A DNA stretch of 64,000 nt from Paenibacillus agaridevorans (GCF_003112455.1 NZ_BDQX01000458.1:186440-250439), one strand, 5' to 3'. Shown: positions 8,031 through 16,794, numbered from the stretch's first letter. Program-made: numbers and translations. Notes: a model not told the origin generated them from the sequence alone.

Positions 8031-9371
8031 TTAGTTGCCTTCCGCAAGCCTCATAACGCCTTCTTTGGTCACGACGGCTAACAGGAGCGGTTTTACACTC
8101 GGCTGCTCCGATTGGATGCTGTACGCGGCTTTCACCCTGTCTACCACGCTTGCCGTTCCGCCATTCTCCTCACGGATATGAAGAGTAGCAATCGGCTCGC
8201 CTTCCGTCACTTCATCGCCGACCTTCTTGACGATAACGAGACCCACCGCATAATCGATGGCCGCGTCTTTTGTCGCCCTGCCCGCGCCAAGCATCATCGC
8301 TGCAAGTCCAAGCTGCTCCGCATCGATGGCTGCCACATAACCGCCGATCGGCGCAAGCACCTGGATACGCGCAGGCGCTGCAGGCAGCCTCTCCGGATGA
8401 TCGACAACGGAGCCGTCTCCGCCTTGCGCTTCGATAAAAGCTTTGAATTTCGCCAGCGCTTCTCCGTTATTAAGGCGCTCCCGAAGAAGTCTCTTTCCTT
8501 CTTCGATAGAGGAAGCCGCGCCGCCAAGCACCACCATATGAGAGCCTAACGCAAGACAAAGCTCCGTCAAGTCCTCCGGTCCCTGACCGCGCAGCGTCTC
8601 GAGCGCTTCCGCCACCTCAAGCGCATTGCCGATCGCGAAGCCCAGCGGCTGATCCATATCGCTGATGACTGCTGCCGTATCGCGTCCAACCTGCGTCCCA
8701 ATCGCAACCATAGCTGCAGCCAGCTTCTCCGCATCCGCCCGCGTCTTCATAAACGCGCCGCTGCCCGTCTTTACGTCCAGCACGATCGCATCCGCGCCAG
8801 CCGCAATTTTTTTGCTCATGACGGAGCTTGCGATAAGCGGTATCGACTCTACCGTTGCCGTTACATCCCTAAGGGCATACAGCTTTTTGTCCGCGGGCGC
8901 CAAGTCGCCGCTCTGACCGATAACGGCCAGCCCAAGATCGTTCACTTGAGCGATAAACGTCTCCCGATCCAGCTCCGTACGGAAGCCTGGAATGGATTCA
9001 AGCTTGTCTATCGTGCCGCCGGTGTGGCCAAGGCCTCTTCCCGACATCTTGGCAACGGGGACGCCCGCAGAAGCGACGAGGGGACCGATAATTAGCGTTG
9101 TCTTATCGCCGACGCCGCCTGTGCTGTGTTTGTCCACCTTGACGCCGCGAATTGGCGACAGGTTCACCATGTCGCCGGATTCAGCCATAGCCATCGTCAA
9201 TGTCGCGGTCTCATCTTCGGTCATGCCTTGATAGAATACGGCCATAGCCCATGCAGACATCTGATAATCGGGAATATCGCCGCTGCTATATCCTTTGATC
9301 AGGAAGGCAATCTCTGCGGAGCTCAGCTCCCCGCCATTCCTCTTTTTGTGTATACAATCCACTGCCCGCAT
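8031..9371 (-). CDS. pdp: Pyrimidine-nucleoside phosphorylase
   Basis: This enzyme splits uridine, deoxyuridine and thymidine with phosphate to give the free base and (deoxy)ribose 1-phosphate. The 446-residue protein shows the thymidine-phosphorylase family signature SGRGLGHTGGTIDKLE near residues 108-123, the phosphate-loop KHSTGGVGDKTT near 81-92 and LDVKTGSGAFMK near 198-209. The C-terminal domain is biotinyl-like. GGAGGAGGC precedes the ATG. It is clustered with purine nucleoside phosphorylase and phosphopentomutase, so ribose 1-phosphate can be fed to ribose 5-phosphate. The terminator follows directly. Confidence 0.95.
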   Translation of the reverse strand: MRAVDCIHKKRNGGELSSAEIAFLIKGYSSGDIPDYQMSAWAMAVFYQGMTEDETATLTMAMAESGDMVNLSPIRGVKVDKHSTGGVGDKTTLIIGPLVASAGVPVAKMSGRGLGHTGGTIDKLESIPGFRTELDRETFIAQVNDLGLAVIGQSGDLAPADKKLYALRDVTATVESIPLIASSVMSKKIAAGADAIVLDVKTGSGAFMKTRADAEKLAAAMVAIGTQVGRDTAAVISDMDQPLGFAIGNALEVAEALETLRGQGPEDLTELCLALGSHMVVLGGAASSIEEGKRLLRERLNNGEALAKFKAFIEAQGGDGSVVDHPERLPAAPARIQVLAPIGGYVAAIDAEQLGLAAMMLGAGRATKDAAIDYAVGLVIVKKVGDEVTEGEPIATLHIREENGGTASVVDRVKAAYSIQSEQPSVKPLLLAVVTKEGVMRLAEGN

Positions 9372-9412
9372 AACGGCCTCCTCCAGTATCCATGCCAGTA
9401 TGTTGCCTTGCG

Positions 9413-9598
9413 TCAGCTCGATCTGGAAAATTCGCGGCTTTTGGATTGCGACAGCCTCTCCGATTGCACTTGGACGATAATTTCATCAAGAGTCTGGCTT
9501 AACACCAGCACGTCTTGATGAAGAAGGTCCTGTTCGATCAGCGCCGTCTCCACCATCTCTCCGCGAAGCCTCTCCAGCTCCAATAACAGCTTGTCCAT
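9413..9598 (-). CDS. Spo0E-like sporulation regulatory phosphatase (small)
   Basis: The 61-residue product fits the Spo0E family of small aspartyl-phosphate phosphatases, which dephosphorylate Spo0A and so restrain sporulation. It has the family pattern: an N-terminal helix LLLELERLRGEMV, a short linker, and a second helix containing the SQxLD signature (LVLSQTLDEIIVQ). The ATG at 9598 follows GGAGTGG; the GTG four codons upstream has no room for a ribosome site. It lies 42 bases before the pyrimidine phosphorylase gene on the same strand. The assignment rests on the motif and size only. Confidence 0.7.
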   Translation of the reverse strand: MDKLLLELERLRGEMVETALIEQDLLHQDVLVLSQTLDEIIVQVQSERLSQSKSREFSRSS

Positions 9599-9708
9599 GA
9601 CGTTGTCCACTCCATCTTTCTGTAATCATGGACATTATACGACGAGCGCAACGAAAAACACTGTCATAATGAGTCGAGCGAATTATTACAATTATGTTAC
9701 AATCCCGC

Positions 9709-10536
9709 TTACATTTTCGAAATCAACGATGTCACAAGTCCCAGGAACCGGGACTTGACTCGTTCCGCCGTCTCCATCACTTCCTCGTGGGACAGCGGCT
9801 GGTCCAGAATTCCGGACGCCATATTCGTAATGCAGGAAATACCGACCACTTCAATGCCGGAATGGCGAGCCGCAATCACTTCGGCGACCGTCGACATTCC
9901 GACGGCATCCGCGCCAAGCGTGCGAAGCATCCGGATCTCGGCCGGCGTCTCGTACGATGGACCCAGCAGTCCGGCATAGACACCTTCTTTCAGCGCAAAG
10001 CCCTGCATGGAAGCAATCTCCTTCGCAACTTCACGCAGCCGTTTGCTGTATGCTTCCGACATGTCTGGAAAGCGCACGCCGAGCGAATCGTCATTAGGTC
10101 CGATAAGCGGATTGCGACCCGTCAGGTTAATATGGTCGGAGATCAGCATCAGGTTGCCCGAAGCGAAGTCCAGATTAATGCCTCCGGCCGCATTCGTTAC
10201 AAGCAAAGCGCGGACCCCCAGCGCCTTCATTACGCGTACCGGAAAAGCCGTAAGTTCCGGGCCGTAACCCTCGTACATATGGAAGCGGCCGCGCATCAAT
10301 ACGACGATTCTGCCAGACAAACGGCCGATCAACAGCTCGCCGGCATGTCCCTCCACGGTCGAGATCGGAAAGTGGGGAATGTCGTGGTACGGGTTGACGA
10401 CCGGCTCCTCCAAATGGTCGCCCAGCACGCCAAGACCGGAGCCCATAATAAGCCCGATCTCCGGCGACAACGCCGTCTTCTCCCGGATAAAAGCTGCAGC
10501 TTCCGCAATATGTGCGTTCATTTGTTGATTCAACAT
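9709..10536 (-). CDS. punA: Purine-nucleoside phosphorylase
   Basis: This is a PNP of the trimeric MTAP/PNP class that phosphorolyses inosine and guanosine. The 275-residue protein has GLIMGSGLGVLGD (phosphate site, about residues 28-40), STVEGHAGELLIG, RGRFHMYEGY, and the LLVTNAAGGIN signature near 110-120. The glutamate in GPSYETPAEIRML and the SNPAAG-like EVVGISCITNMASG region complete the base site. It stands between deoB and the Spo0E-like gene, in the order deoB-pupG-(pdp)-dacF known from Bacillus subtilis. Confidence 0.95.
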   Translation of the reverse strand: MLNQQMNAHIAEAAAFIREKTALSPEIGLIMGSGLGVLGDHLEEPVVNPYHDIPHFPISTVEGHAGELLIGRLSGRIVVLMRGRFHMYEGYGPELTAFPVRVMKALGVRALLVTNAAGGINLDFASGNLMLISDHINLTGRNPLIGPNDDSLGVRFPDMSEAYSKRLREVAKEIASMQGFALKEGVYAGLLGPSYETPAEIRMLRTLGADAVGMSTVAEVIAARHSGIEVVGISCITNMASGILDQPLSHEEVMETAERVKSRFLGLVTSLISKM

Positions 10537-10613
10537 GTTTACTTCCCCTTCCAGTTCATAGTTGTCTCGTATAAAGAAGCCGGACGGCTGTTTGCATTCC
10601 GCCTTCCAGCAGC

Positions 10614-11810
10614 TTATTCAGCGGCGGTTTCGGTCACTAGCTCGGACAAAAAGCTGCGCCCGCTCGGCGGAGCTATAACACCAAAATTATCTGCGATTGT
10701 CGCACCAAGGTCTGCAAAGGTCGTCCGTACCGGCATGGCGCCGGGCACGCGGAACGCCGGACTGTAAGCCAGTATCGGCACATACTCGCGCGTATGATCC
10801 GTGCCGAGATGAGTGGGATCATTCCCGTGATCAGCCGTAATGACGAGCAAGTCTCTTGGCCCGATCTTGCTCTTTAGCTCAGGCAGCGCAGCGTCAAATT
10901 CCTCCAGCGCGGCCGCATACCCTTGAGGATCCCGCCGGTGCCCGAACAACGAATCGAAATCAACGAGATTCGTGAACAGCAGACCGCTAAAGGACTCGCC
11001 CATCGCGTCGATCGTTCGCCTGATGCCGTCCGCATTGCTCTTCGTCGGCTGAGAGGACGTTATGCCTTCACCGTCGAAAATATCGTTGATCTTTCCGATA
11101 GACCGCACCTCGAATCCACCGTCCTTGAGCGCGTTCAGTACGGTTGGCTGAGGCGGCTTCACCGCATAGTCATGGCGGTTCGGCGTCCGCCTGAACTCGC
11201 CTGGCTGTCCCACGTAAGGTCTTGCAATCACTCGCCCGACTGTGAACCGCTCGTCCATCGTCAGCTCCCTGGCGATCTCGCAAGCCCGGTACAGCTCCTC
11301 CAGAGGGATAACTTCCTCATGCGCGGCGATTTGGAATACGCTGTCTGCCGATGTATAGACGATCCATGCGCCCGTCTCCATCTGCTCCTCCCCCAGCTCG
11401 TCCAGTATCTCGGTCCCGCTTGCGGATTTGTTCCCGATGACCTTCCGTCCCGTTCGCTCCTCAAACGGACCGATAAGTTCGGGAGGGAAACCGTCAGGGA
11501 ATGTTTGGAAAGGCACGGTCAGTCTCAGCCCCATGAGCTCCCAATGTCCGGTCATCGTGTCCTTGCCGACGGATACCTCCGCCATCTTGCCGTAATAAGC
11601 CTCGGCTGGCTTGCCGGCTGGCGACCAATCCGCGATAGGCGCAATTCGGTCGAGCCCCATAGCCCTTAAATTCGGCAATGAAATGCCCGGCACGACGCTT
11701 GCGATATGACCGAGCGTATGGGAACCGGCATCGCCGAACAGTTCGGCATCCGGCAGCTCGCCGATCCCTACGCTGTCCAGGACAACAACGGCAATTCGAT
11801 CAAATTTCAT
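10614..11810 (-). CDS. deoB: Phosphopentomutase
   Basis: DeoB interconverts (deoxy)ribose 1-phosphate and 5-phosphate, using two metal ions. The 398-residue protein belongs to the alkaline phosphatase superfamily. It has the metal-binding VVLDSVGIGELPD at residues 9-21, the catalytic Thr in VGKDTMTGHWELMG near 82-95, and the C-terminal metal site ITADHGNDPTHLGTDHTREY near 325-344. It links the two nucleoside phosphorylases to the pentose phosphate pathway. The gene follows xerD by 23 bases, as in Bacillus subtilis (ripX-drm-pupG). Confidence 0.96.
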   Translation of the reverse strand: MKFDRIAVVVLDSVGIGELPDAELFGDAGSHTLGHIASVVPGISLPNLRAMGLDRIAPIADWSPAGKPAEAYYGKMAEVSVGKDTMTGHWELMGLRLTVPFQTFPDGFPPELIGPFEERTGRKVIGNKSASGTEILDELGEEQMETGAWIVYTSADSVFQIAAHEEVIPLEELYRACEIARELTMDERFTVGRVIARPYVGQPGEFRRTPNRHDYAVKPPQPTVLNALKDGGFEVRSIGKINDIFDGEGITSSQPTKSNADGIRRTIDAMGESFSGLLFTNLVDFDSLFGHRRDPQGYAAALEEFDAALPELKSKIGPRDLLVITADHGNDPTHLGTDHTREYVPILAYSPAFRVPGAMPVRTTFADLGATIADNFGVIAPPSGRSFLSELVTETAAE

Positions 11811-11833
11811 AGCTTATGTCCACCCTCTCTATG

Positions 11834-12727
11834 TCAGGCTCTTGGATGCGCTCCCTGATAAACATCCTTAAGCCTGTTCTTGGCGCTTTGCGAATATTTT
11901 AAAGTCGTGGCGATATCGGCATGTCCCAGCAGCTCCTGCACGGTCCTGACGTCCGCGCCGCCCTCCAGTAGATGGGACGCGACGGAATGCCTTAACGTAT
12001 GGGGCGTAATCTGCTCCTCGATTTGTGCTTCCTTGCCGTATTTTTTGACCATCTTCCAGAAGCCTTGTCTCGTCATTCTCGTCCCCAGATGATTCAAAAA
12101 CAAGGCAGTGCCGTCGTCCCGCCCGGTCAACAGCGCATCCCGTCCTCCTTCGGCGAGATAGCTCCTAATGGCTGCGTCGGCATGACTGCCATATGGAATG
12201 ACGCGCTCCTTCAAGCCGCTCCCCGTACACTGAATGTACCCCAGTTGCAGATGGACATGCTCGATGTTAAGCGCCACCATCTCCGACACCCGGATACCTG
12301 TCGCATACAGAAGCTCTAACATAGCCTTATCGCGTTTGCCGGAGGCATTGTCCGTCTTGGGCGAATCCAATAAAGCAGTCGTTACATCAACAGACAGCAC
12401 TTGGGGAGCCCGTTTCTCCAGCTTGGGAGACTCCAGATACAGCGACGGATCCCGCAGGATTTTGCCGTTTAGCAGCAAGTGATGAAAAAAAGCACGCACG
12501 GCAACAACGCGGCGAGAGATCGTAGCCGCCTTCAATCCCTTTTCTTTCAACCGGTGCATATACGAAGCCAGGTGCTGACGCTGCACCGATTCCCAGGCGC
12601 CAATGCCATTTTCCTCGCAGTAAAGATAACAAGAATGGAGATCCCGTTCGTAAGAGGCTACGGAGTTCTTGGACAATCCGCGTTCATCCTGCAAATAACG
12701 TATGTAATGTTCCAATTGAGCTTTCAA
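11834..12727 (-). CDS. xerD: Site-specific tyrosine recombinase XerD
   Basis: XerD acts with XerC at dif to resolve chromosome dimers. The 297-residue protein has an N-terminal SAM-like core-binding domain (YLQDERGLSKNSVASYERDL) and a C-terminal catalytic domain with the conserved residues: Arg in ATGIRVSEMVALN, the HTLRHSVASHLLEGG box, His in ELLGHADIATT and the nucleophilic Tyr in TLKYSQ. The start is TTG at 12727 after GGAAG. Its neighbours yqzK and deoB match the conserved fur-yqzK-ripX-drm order, so this is the chromosomal XerD and not an integrase from a mobile element. Confidence 0.94.
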   Translation of the reverse strand: MKAQLEHYIRYLQDERGLSKNSVASYERDLHSCYLYCEENGIGAWESVQRQHLASYMHRLKEKGLKAATISRRVVAVRAFFHHLLLNGKILRDPSLYLESPKLEKRAPQVLSVDVTTALLDSPKTDNASGKRDKAMLELLYATGIRVSEMVALNIEHVHLQLGYIQCTGSGLKERVIPYGSHADAAIRSYLAEGGRDALLTGRDDGTALFLNHLGTRMTRQGFWKMVKKYGKEAQIEEQITPHTLRHSVASHLLEGGADVRTVQELLGHADIATTLKYSQSAKNRLKDVYQGAHPRA

Positions 12728-12831
12728 GTCGTGACTTCCTTTCGCGCTTACAGCTTCGTGCTGGCAACATTATGCTGCTATGACCTTCATGACATTCCAC
12801 ATCCGTCCTGCTTTTTCCTTCTTTTCGCTTC

Positions 12832-13065
12832 TTATTCGCCATACCAGTAGAACCAGCGAAGACGGTTGGCGGAATTGCCGTGCTCCGGCGAAGAGGGAAC
12901 CTGCTGCAGCACCTTAAGGGCGTCACCTCTGGGTTTTTGGTAAGGATGCAAGGGCGAGACGACATCCAGCAGCCAGCGGTATCCGCCAGAAACGATCACA
13001 AGCAGCACTGCGAACAGGACGACAAAGAGCATCCGGCTAAACCAGCTTTTAAACGAAATTACCAC
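12832..13065 (-). CDS. yqzK: DUF4227 family membrane protein (YqzK-like)
   Basis: The 77-residue product has one N-terminal hydrophobic segment (LFVVLFAVLLVIVSGGYRWLL, about residues 12-32) and a basic hydrophilic tail, YQKPRGDALKVLQ onward. Size, topology and position before xerD match YqzK/DUF4227. Its function is unknown. GGAGGTCGATCC precedes the start region. Confidence 0.8.
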   Translation of the reverse strand: MVISFKSWFSRMLFVVLFAVLLVIVSGGYRWLLDVVSPLHPYQKPRGDALKVLQQVPSSPEHGNSANRLRWFYWYGE

Positions 13066-13186
13066 AGGATCGACCTCCTTCGTACGAACGCCCCCATACG
13101 CGCAGTTCCGGCGTCAGCCTGGCTCTATTTTTGCAGGGGCTGTTCGTACCACCTTATGAGGAGGCTTATCCGATTATGCCGATCTC

Positions 13187-13374
13187 TTAAAGTGCGAGTT
13201 CAAAAAGTTCGGTTTTCAGCACCGAGAAGATGGAATGCAAGTAGAAACTGAGGAGCGGAGCGTAGTGGTAGCTACGTGAGCACCGGAAGGTTCGCTTGCG
13301 TTTCATATTCGATGTCGAGTACGCTTCTTGGCATACTTCGTGATGGGAAGCGGACTTTTTGAACAACCTCTTAA
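13187..13374. repeat. Dispersed TIR repeat, complete copy R1
   Basis: This 188-base element fills most of the 305-base gap between yqzK and ald. Its ends are imperfect inverted repeats: AGTGCGAGTTCAAAAAGTTC at the left and, read inward, AGAGGTTGTTCAAAAAGTCC at the right. Both ends are flanked by TTAA. The interior contains AAACTGAGGAGCGGAGCGTA, a small CGTAG/CTACG hairpin and CTTGGCATACTTCGTGATG, all found again in copy R2 near 62.6 kb. There is no open reading frame of note. The right TTAA supplies the TAA stop of ald. It looks like a MITE or REP-like element. Confidence 0.8.
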
Positions 13375-14510
13375 GGATCGAGCCGGTCGTATGATATGCT
13401 GTCCAGCCACTTGTCGATCTCAGTATAAGGAATGCCCGTGGCGCTCGCTACGGCTTCATTTAGCAGCTTCCCGGCATGGGTATTAACGCCTTTCTGCAGC
13501 GGCGCGCTTCGTCTGATGGCTTCCCAGCCGCTGTTCGCAAGCTCCAGAGCATATGGCATCGTCACGTTCGTAAGGGCGAATGTAGAGGTTCTGGGAACCG
13601 CTCCGGGGATATTGGCAACGGCATAATGAATAACGCCGTGCTTAACGTAAACAGGGTCGCTATGCGTGGTTGGACGGTCGACGGTAGCGATCGAGCCTCC
13701 CTGGTCTACGGCGACATCAACGATGACGGAACCTTTTTTCATGCGTTGAACCATCTCCTCCGTCACCAGATGCGGCGCTTTGGCGCCTGGGATCAGCACG
13801 GCGCCGATGACGAGATCCGCATGACTGACAGCATCCGCAATATGGAGCGGACTCGACATAAGCGTGCGGATTCGGCTTTCAAACACTTCATCCAGGTAGC
13901 GCATCCGTTCCGCGCTTCGTTCGATAATGATGACATTAGCTCCCAAACCCAGCGCCATCCGGGCCGCATTTGTGCCAACAATTCCACCGCCTATGACTAC
14001 AACCTCCGCTGGCGGAACACCCGGCACGCCGCCGAGCAGCACCCCACGGCCTCCATAGAAGGATTCCAGGAATTGCGCGCCGACTTGCACCGCCATGCGC
14101 CCCGCTACTTCGCTCATCGGCACAAGCAGCGGCAGACTGCCGTTCGGCAACTGGATCGTTTCATAAGCGATCGACGTAACTCCGCTATCGACAAGCGCCT
14201 TCGTCAGCTCCGGCGCCGCCGCCAGGTGCAGGTAAGTGAACAGCATCAGTCCCTCGCGGAAATACTTGAACTCTTCCTTCAGAGGTTCTTTTACCTTCAT
14301 GACCATGTCCGCTGCCCAAACTTCTTGAGGCGAATCCATGATTAATGCGCCTTCTCGCACGTAATCCGCGTCCAGAAATCCGCTGCCCTCACCCGCATTT
14401 GTCTCGACGACGACTTCATGGCCGGCTGCCTTTAGCATCGTCACTCCTGCAGGGGTCAGCGCTACGCGGCCTTCGCTTTGTTTGATTTCCTTCGGCACAC
14501 CGATCTTCAT
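13371..14510 (-). CDS. ald: Alanine dehydrogenase
   Basis: Ald oxidises L-alanine to pyruvate and ammonia with NAD, and in spore formers it supports carbon use during sporulation. The 379-residue protein has the family start MKIGVPKEIKQSEGRVALTP, the catalytic region LFTYLHLAAAPELT near 90-103, the Rossmann motif VIGGGIVGTNAARMALGLGA near 170-190 and DVAVDQGGSIATVD near 268. The ATG at 14510 follows GGAGGCGATG; an upstream start would add seven odd residues. In Bacillus subtilis ald is not between fur and yqzK, so the gene interrupts an otherwise conserved order. Its stop abuts repeat R1. Confidence 0.96.
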   Translation of the reverse strand: MKIGVPKEIKQSEGRVALTPAGVTMLKAAGHEVVVETNAGEGSGFLDADYVREGALIMDSPQEVWAADMVMKVKEPLKEEFKYFREGLMLFTYLHLAAAPELTKALVDSGVTSIAYETIQLPNGSLPLLVPMSEVAGRMAVQVGAQFLESFYGGRGVLLGGVPGVPPAEVVVIGGGIVGTNAARMALGLGANVIIIERSAERMRYLDEVFESRIRTLMSSPLHIADAVSHADLVIGAVLIPGAKAPHLVTEEMVQRMKKGSVIVDVAVDQGGSIATVDRPTTHSDPVYVKHGVIHYAVANIPGAVPRTSTFALTNVTMPYALELANSGWEAIRRSAPLQKGVNTHAGKLLNEAVASATGIPYTEIDKWLDSISYDRLDP

Positions 14511-14640
14511 CCCACATCGCCTCCTGTACATACTTCCTCAAGCGTACCTTATCCAGCGCGGGCTTAAATTATGTAACTTTGCCAAGAATGACAGGTCAAT
14601 TATGGAGAAATGGAGAAAACTTAATCTTTCTTACAATTGA

Positions 14641-14699
14641 AAAAAACCTCTATCTGGGCCATGGCTCATTTCACTTTGCGCGGCCGCGTCTAGAGGTGC
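14641..14699 (-). terminator. Possible terminator after fur
   Basis: ACCTCTA and TAGAGGT arms enclose a GC-rich loop that contains a further GGCC pairing, and the minus strand then runs into seven T. It lies 48 bases after the fur stop. Confidence 0.55.
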
Positions 14700-14746
14700 A
14701 CTTGAAAAAAGGCTCCTGCATCCATGGCTGGATGACGAAGCCTCCG

Positions 14747-15205
14747 TTATTCATTCGGTTGGTCGTTCTTCTCCTGGCAGCGTCTGCAGACACCCTGGAA
14801 GTCAAGTCGATGGTCTGCAACGGCGAACCCGTATTCGCGCTCCAGCCGTTCTTCAAGAGGCAACAGCCAATCTTCCTTGATCTCTTCCATGCTTCCGCAT
14901 TGTACGCAGATCAAATGATGATGGTGATGCTTGCTGTTGTCTGCCCTCAAGTCATATCGGGCTACGCCGTCGCCGAAGTTCAATTTCTCCACGACGTGCA
15001 TTTCACTCAGCAACTCCAGCGTCCGGTATACGGTAGCCAGACCAATCTCCGGCGCCTTATCCTTTACGAGCATGAAAACATCCTCTGCGCTCAGATGATC
15101 TTCTTCGTTCTCCAGCAATACTCTTACTGTCGCTTCGCGCTGCGGGGTTAGCTTGTAGCCCTGCGATTGTAATTGCTGCTTTATAGTCTCGATCCGGGCT
15201 TCCAT
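14747..15205 (-). CDS. fur: Ferric uptake regulator family protein, probable Fur
   Basis: This is a Fur-family metal-dependent repressor. The 152-residue protein has an N-terminal winged helix (LTPQREATVRVLLENEEDHLSAEDVF, recognition helix GLATVYRTLELL), then the metal and dimer domain with HHHHHLICVQCG and a C-terminal CRRC zinc pair. The start at 15205 follows GGGGGGAAACC. Its place between spoIIM and yqzK/xerD is where Bacillus subtilis carries the iron regulator Fur, so Fur is preferred over PerR or Zur. A second family member (Zur) lies near 63.5 kb. Confidence 0.88.
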   Translation of the reverse strand: MEARIETIKQQLQSQGYKLTPQREATVRVLLENEEDHLSAEDVFMLVKDKAPEIGLATVYRTLELLSEMHVVEKLNFGDGVARYDLRADNSKHHHHHLICVQCGSMEEIKEDWLLPLEERLEREYGFAVADHRLDFQGVCRRCQEKNDQPNE

Positions 15206-15298
15206 GGTTTCCCCCCTGCCAACATGTCGCATCCAGTTTACGGAAACGTCAACTACAATTATATGGGGAATACCGTCAGAAAGTCAAACGTTTCTCTG

Positions 15299-15937
15299 TC
15301 AAATGATGCCGTTTGGTGGTGGCAGGTAAGCGGAAGCCCAGCCTATGATTACGGGTGACAAATACGCCTCGAACAACGCGGAGCCGGCGAATAAAAATAA
15401 CATGATCATAACGGTCGATGTAAGCATGCCAAGCTGGGGCAGAAGCTCACCTTTCTGCTGCTGGAGCAGCAGCCTGTGCTTCACGACGTAGACGGCAAAG
15501 GTAATCGCCGCCGCACTGGCGATCATCATGGCTGGCACGGCAATGACATTTTGCGGCGCTACGGATAAAACAAAAAATACAATTCCTTTCCAGCCGTATT
15601 GCTGTACCAGAACGCCTCCCGTGAAACCAATCAGCGTTCCCTTGAGGAAATTAAGCGCCAAGATGCCCGGAACACCGATAACGACGATGCCCAAAATCCA
15701 GATCAGCATGACCCACTTGAAGTGAAACCAGAATCGGTCCCAGAACAGCGTTTCGGCGCTTGCATGCGCCGTTCCGTCCACCGATAGCACATAGCGGTTG
15801 ATCTCTCCTGCCAGCTCTTGCTGCTGCTCCAGCGTCAAAGCCCCGACAATCAAAGCGCCGAATACGGCGCCGACTACAAATAACACCGCTACGAAAATAT
15901 ATAAGTTCGTCCTGTATTTCAAGGCCGCGCACCCCAT
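15299..15937 (-). CDS. spoIIM: Stage II sporulation protein M
   Basis: SpoIIM works with SpoIID and SpoIIP in peptidoglycan degradation during engulfment of the forespore. The product is about 212 residues with five hydrophobic segments, including FVAVLFVVGAVFGALIVGAL near the N-terminus and VLMIWILGIVVIGVPGILALNF in the centre, typical of the SpoIIM/DUF95 family. The true start may be a TTG at 15922, which has GGGGTG at a better distance than the ATG at 15937. It is upstream of fur on the same strand, as in other Bacilli. Confidence 0.92.
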   Translation of the reverse strand: MGCAALKYRTNLYIFVAVLFVVGAVFGALIVGALTLEQQQELAGEINRYVLSVDGTAHASAETLFWDRFWFHFKWVMLIWILGIVVIGVPGILALNFLKGTLIGFTGGVLVQQYGWKGIVFFVLSVAPQNVIAVPAMMIASAAAITFAVYVVKHRLLLQQQKGELLPQLGMLTSTVMIMLFLFAGSALFEAYLSPVIIGWASAYLPPPNGII

Positions 15938-15955
15938 TCTCCATAGGAAAGAATA

Positions 15956-15980
15956 AACCCTTCCGACTTCGAAAGGGTTG
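15956..15980 (-). terminator. Possible terminator between nudF and spoIIM
   Basis: AACCCTT pairs with AAGGGTT around a 9-base loop; the minus strand continues TATTCTTTCC, a weak T tract. It falls between the nudF stop and the spoIIM start. Confidence 0.45.
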
Positions 15981-16070
15981 TCTCTTTATTCTTATGAAAG
16001 CATTGGACAGCTTATGCCGGGCAATAGAACGAACCGTCATCATGCTGACGATGGACATCCTCCATGGAAT

Positions 16071-16670
16071 CTAAATAGTGCCAGTCTGCAAATACAGCTT
16101 CCAGGCATAGACAGCAAGAATCGTCTTGGCATCGCTGATGCGTCCTTCCGAGATGTAGCGCTCAGCCTGCTCCAACGTAATCGCCTCGACAAACAAATCT
16201 TCATCCTCGTCGGGGTTCTGCTCGCCTCTCTCAAGCTCATCTGCGAAGTATAGATAAAGTTTCTCGTCAGCAAAGCCCGGCGACGTATAAAAGGACGAGA
16301 TGAGCTTAAGGCCCTTTGGCCGATAGCCCGTCTCTTCTTCCAGTTCTCTTGCGGCCGCCAGTGCGGGATCCTCGTCGCCGTCCAGCTTGCCTGCCGGAAT
16401 TTCCACTTGAAAGATATCCATCGGCTTGCGATATTGCTCCACGACAAGAAGCTTGCCGTCCAGCAGCGCCATGACAGCCGAAGCTCCGGGATGCCTTACG
16501 ATTTCCCTCGTTGCAGTACGTCCGCCTGGCAGAGCCACCGTATCCACTTGCAGCGAAATAATACGTCCATCGAATATTTGCTCCGAGCTAACCGTTTCCT
16601 CGCGCCAAAGTTCCGGACGCTCCTGCTCTTGCTTCTGCATCTCCTGCTTCTGAGAAAGCTTGTCGCTCAT
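16071..16670 (-). CDS. nudF: ADP-ribose pyrophosphatase, Nudix hydrolase
   Basis: NudF hydrolyses ADP-ribose to AMP and ribose 5-phosphate. The 199-residue protein contains a full Nudix box near residues 98-120 (AGKLDGDEDPALAAARELEE followed by ETG), after FQVEIP. The hydrophilic N-terminus (LSQKQEMQKQEQERPELW) is slightly longer than usual. The ATG at 16670 follows GGGGGAGGCAC. A likely mciZ gene reads away from it on the other strand, an adjacency also known in Bacillus subtilis. Confidence 0.93.
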   Translation of the reverse strand: MSDKLSQKQEMQKQEQERPELWREETVSSEQIFDGRIISLQVDTVALPGGRTATREIVRHPGASAVMALLDGKLLVVEQYRKPMDIFQVEIPAGKLDGDEDPALAAARELEEETGYRPKGLKLISSFYTSPGFADEKLYLYFADELERGEQNPDEDEDLFVEAITLEQAERYISEGRISDAKTILAVYAWKLYLQTGTI

Positions 16671-16794
16671 CTGTGCCTCCCCCTTCATAAGGTGATAAAT
16701 AACCGATGTAATAAGACATAACTTGTCCACTCCCGTCATATCCATCTTCTAGAGGCAGTATAGTGCAATCAACCATGAACGGGAGTGGATTGGG

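Noticed and set aside
9694..10767. 357-residue plus-strand frame opposite the purine nucleoside phosphorylase gene
   Set aside because: Antisense shadow in a GC-biased gene; basic, low-complexity protein without a family.
11834..12727. Integrase of a mobile element
   Set aside because: The tyrosine recombinase lies in the conserved yqzK-xerD-deoB order and is the housekeeping XerD.
13476..14345. 289-residue plus-strand frame opposite ald
   Set aside because: Antisense shadow of a certain gene.
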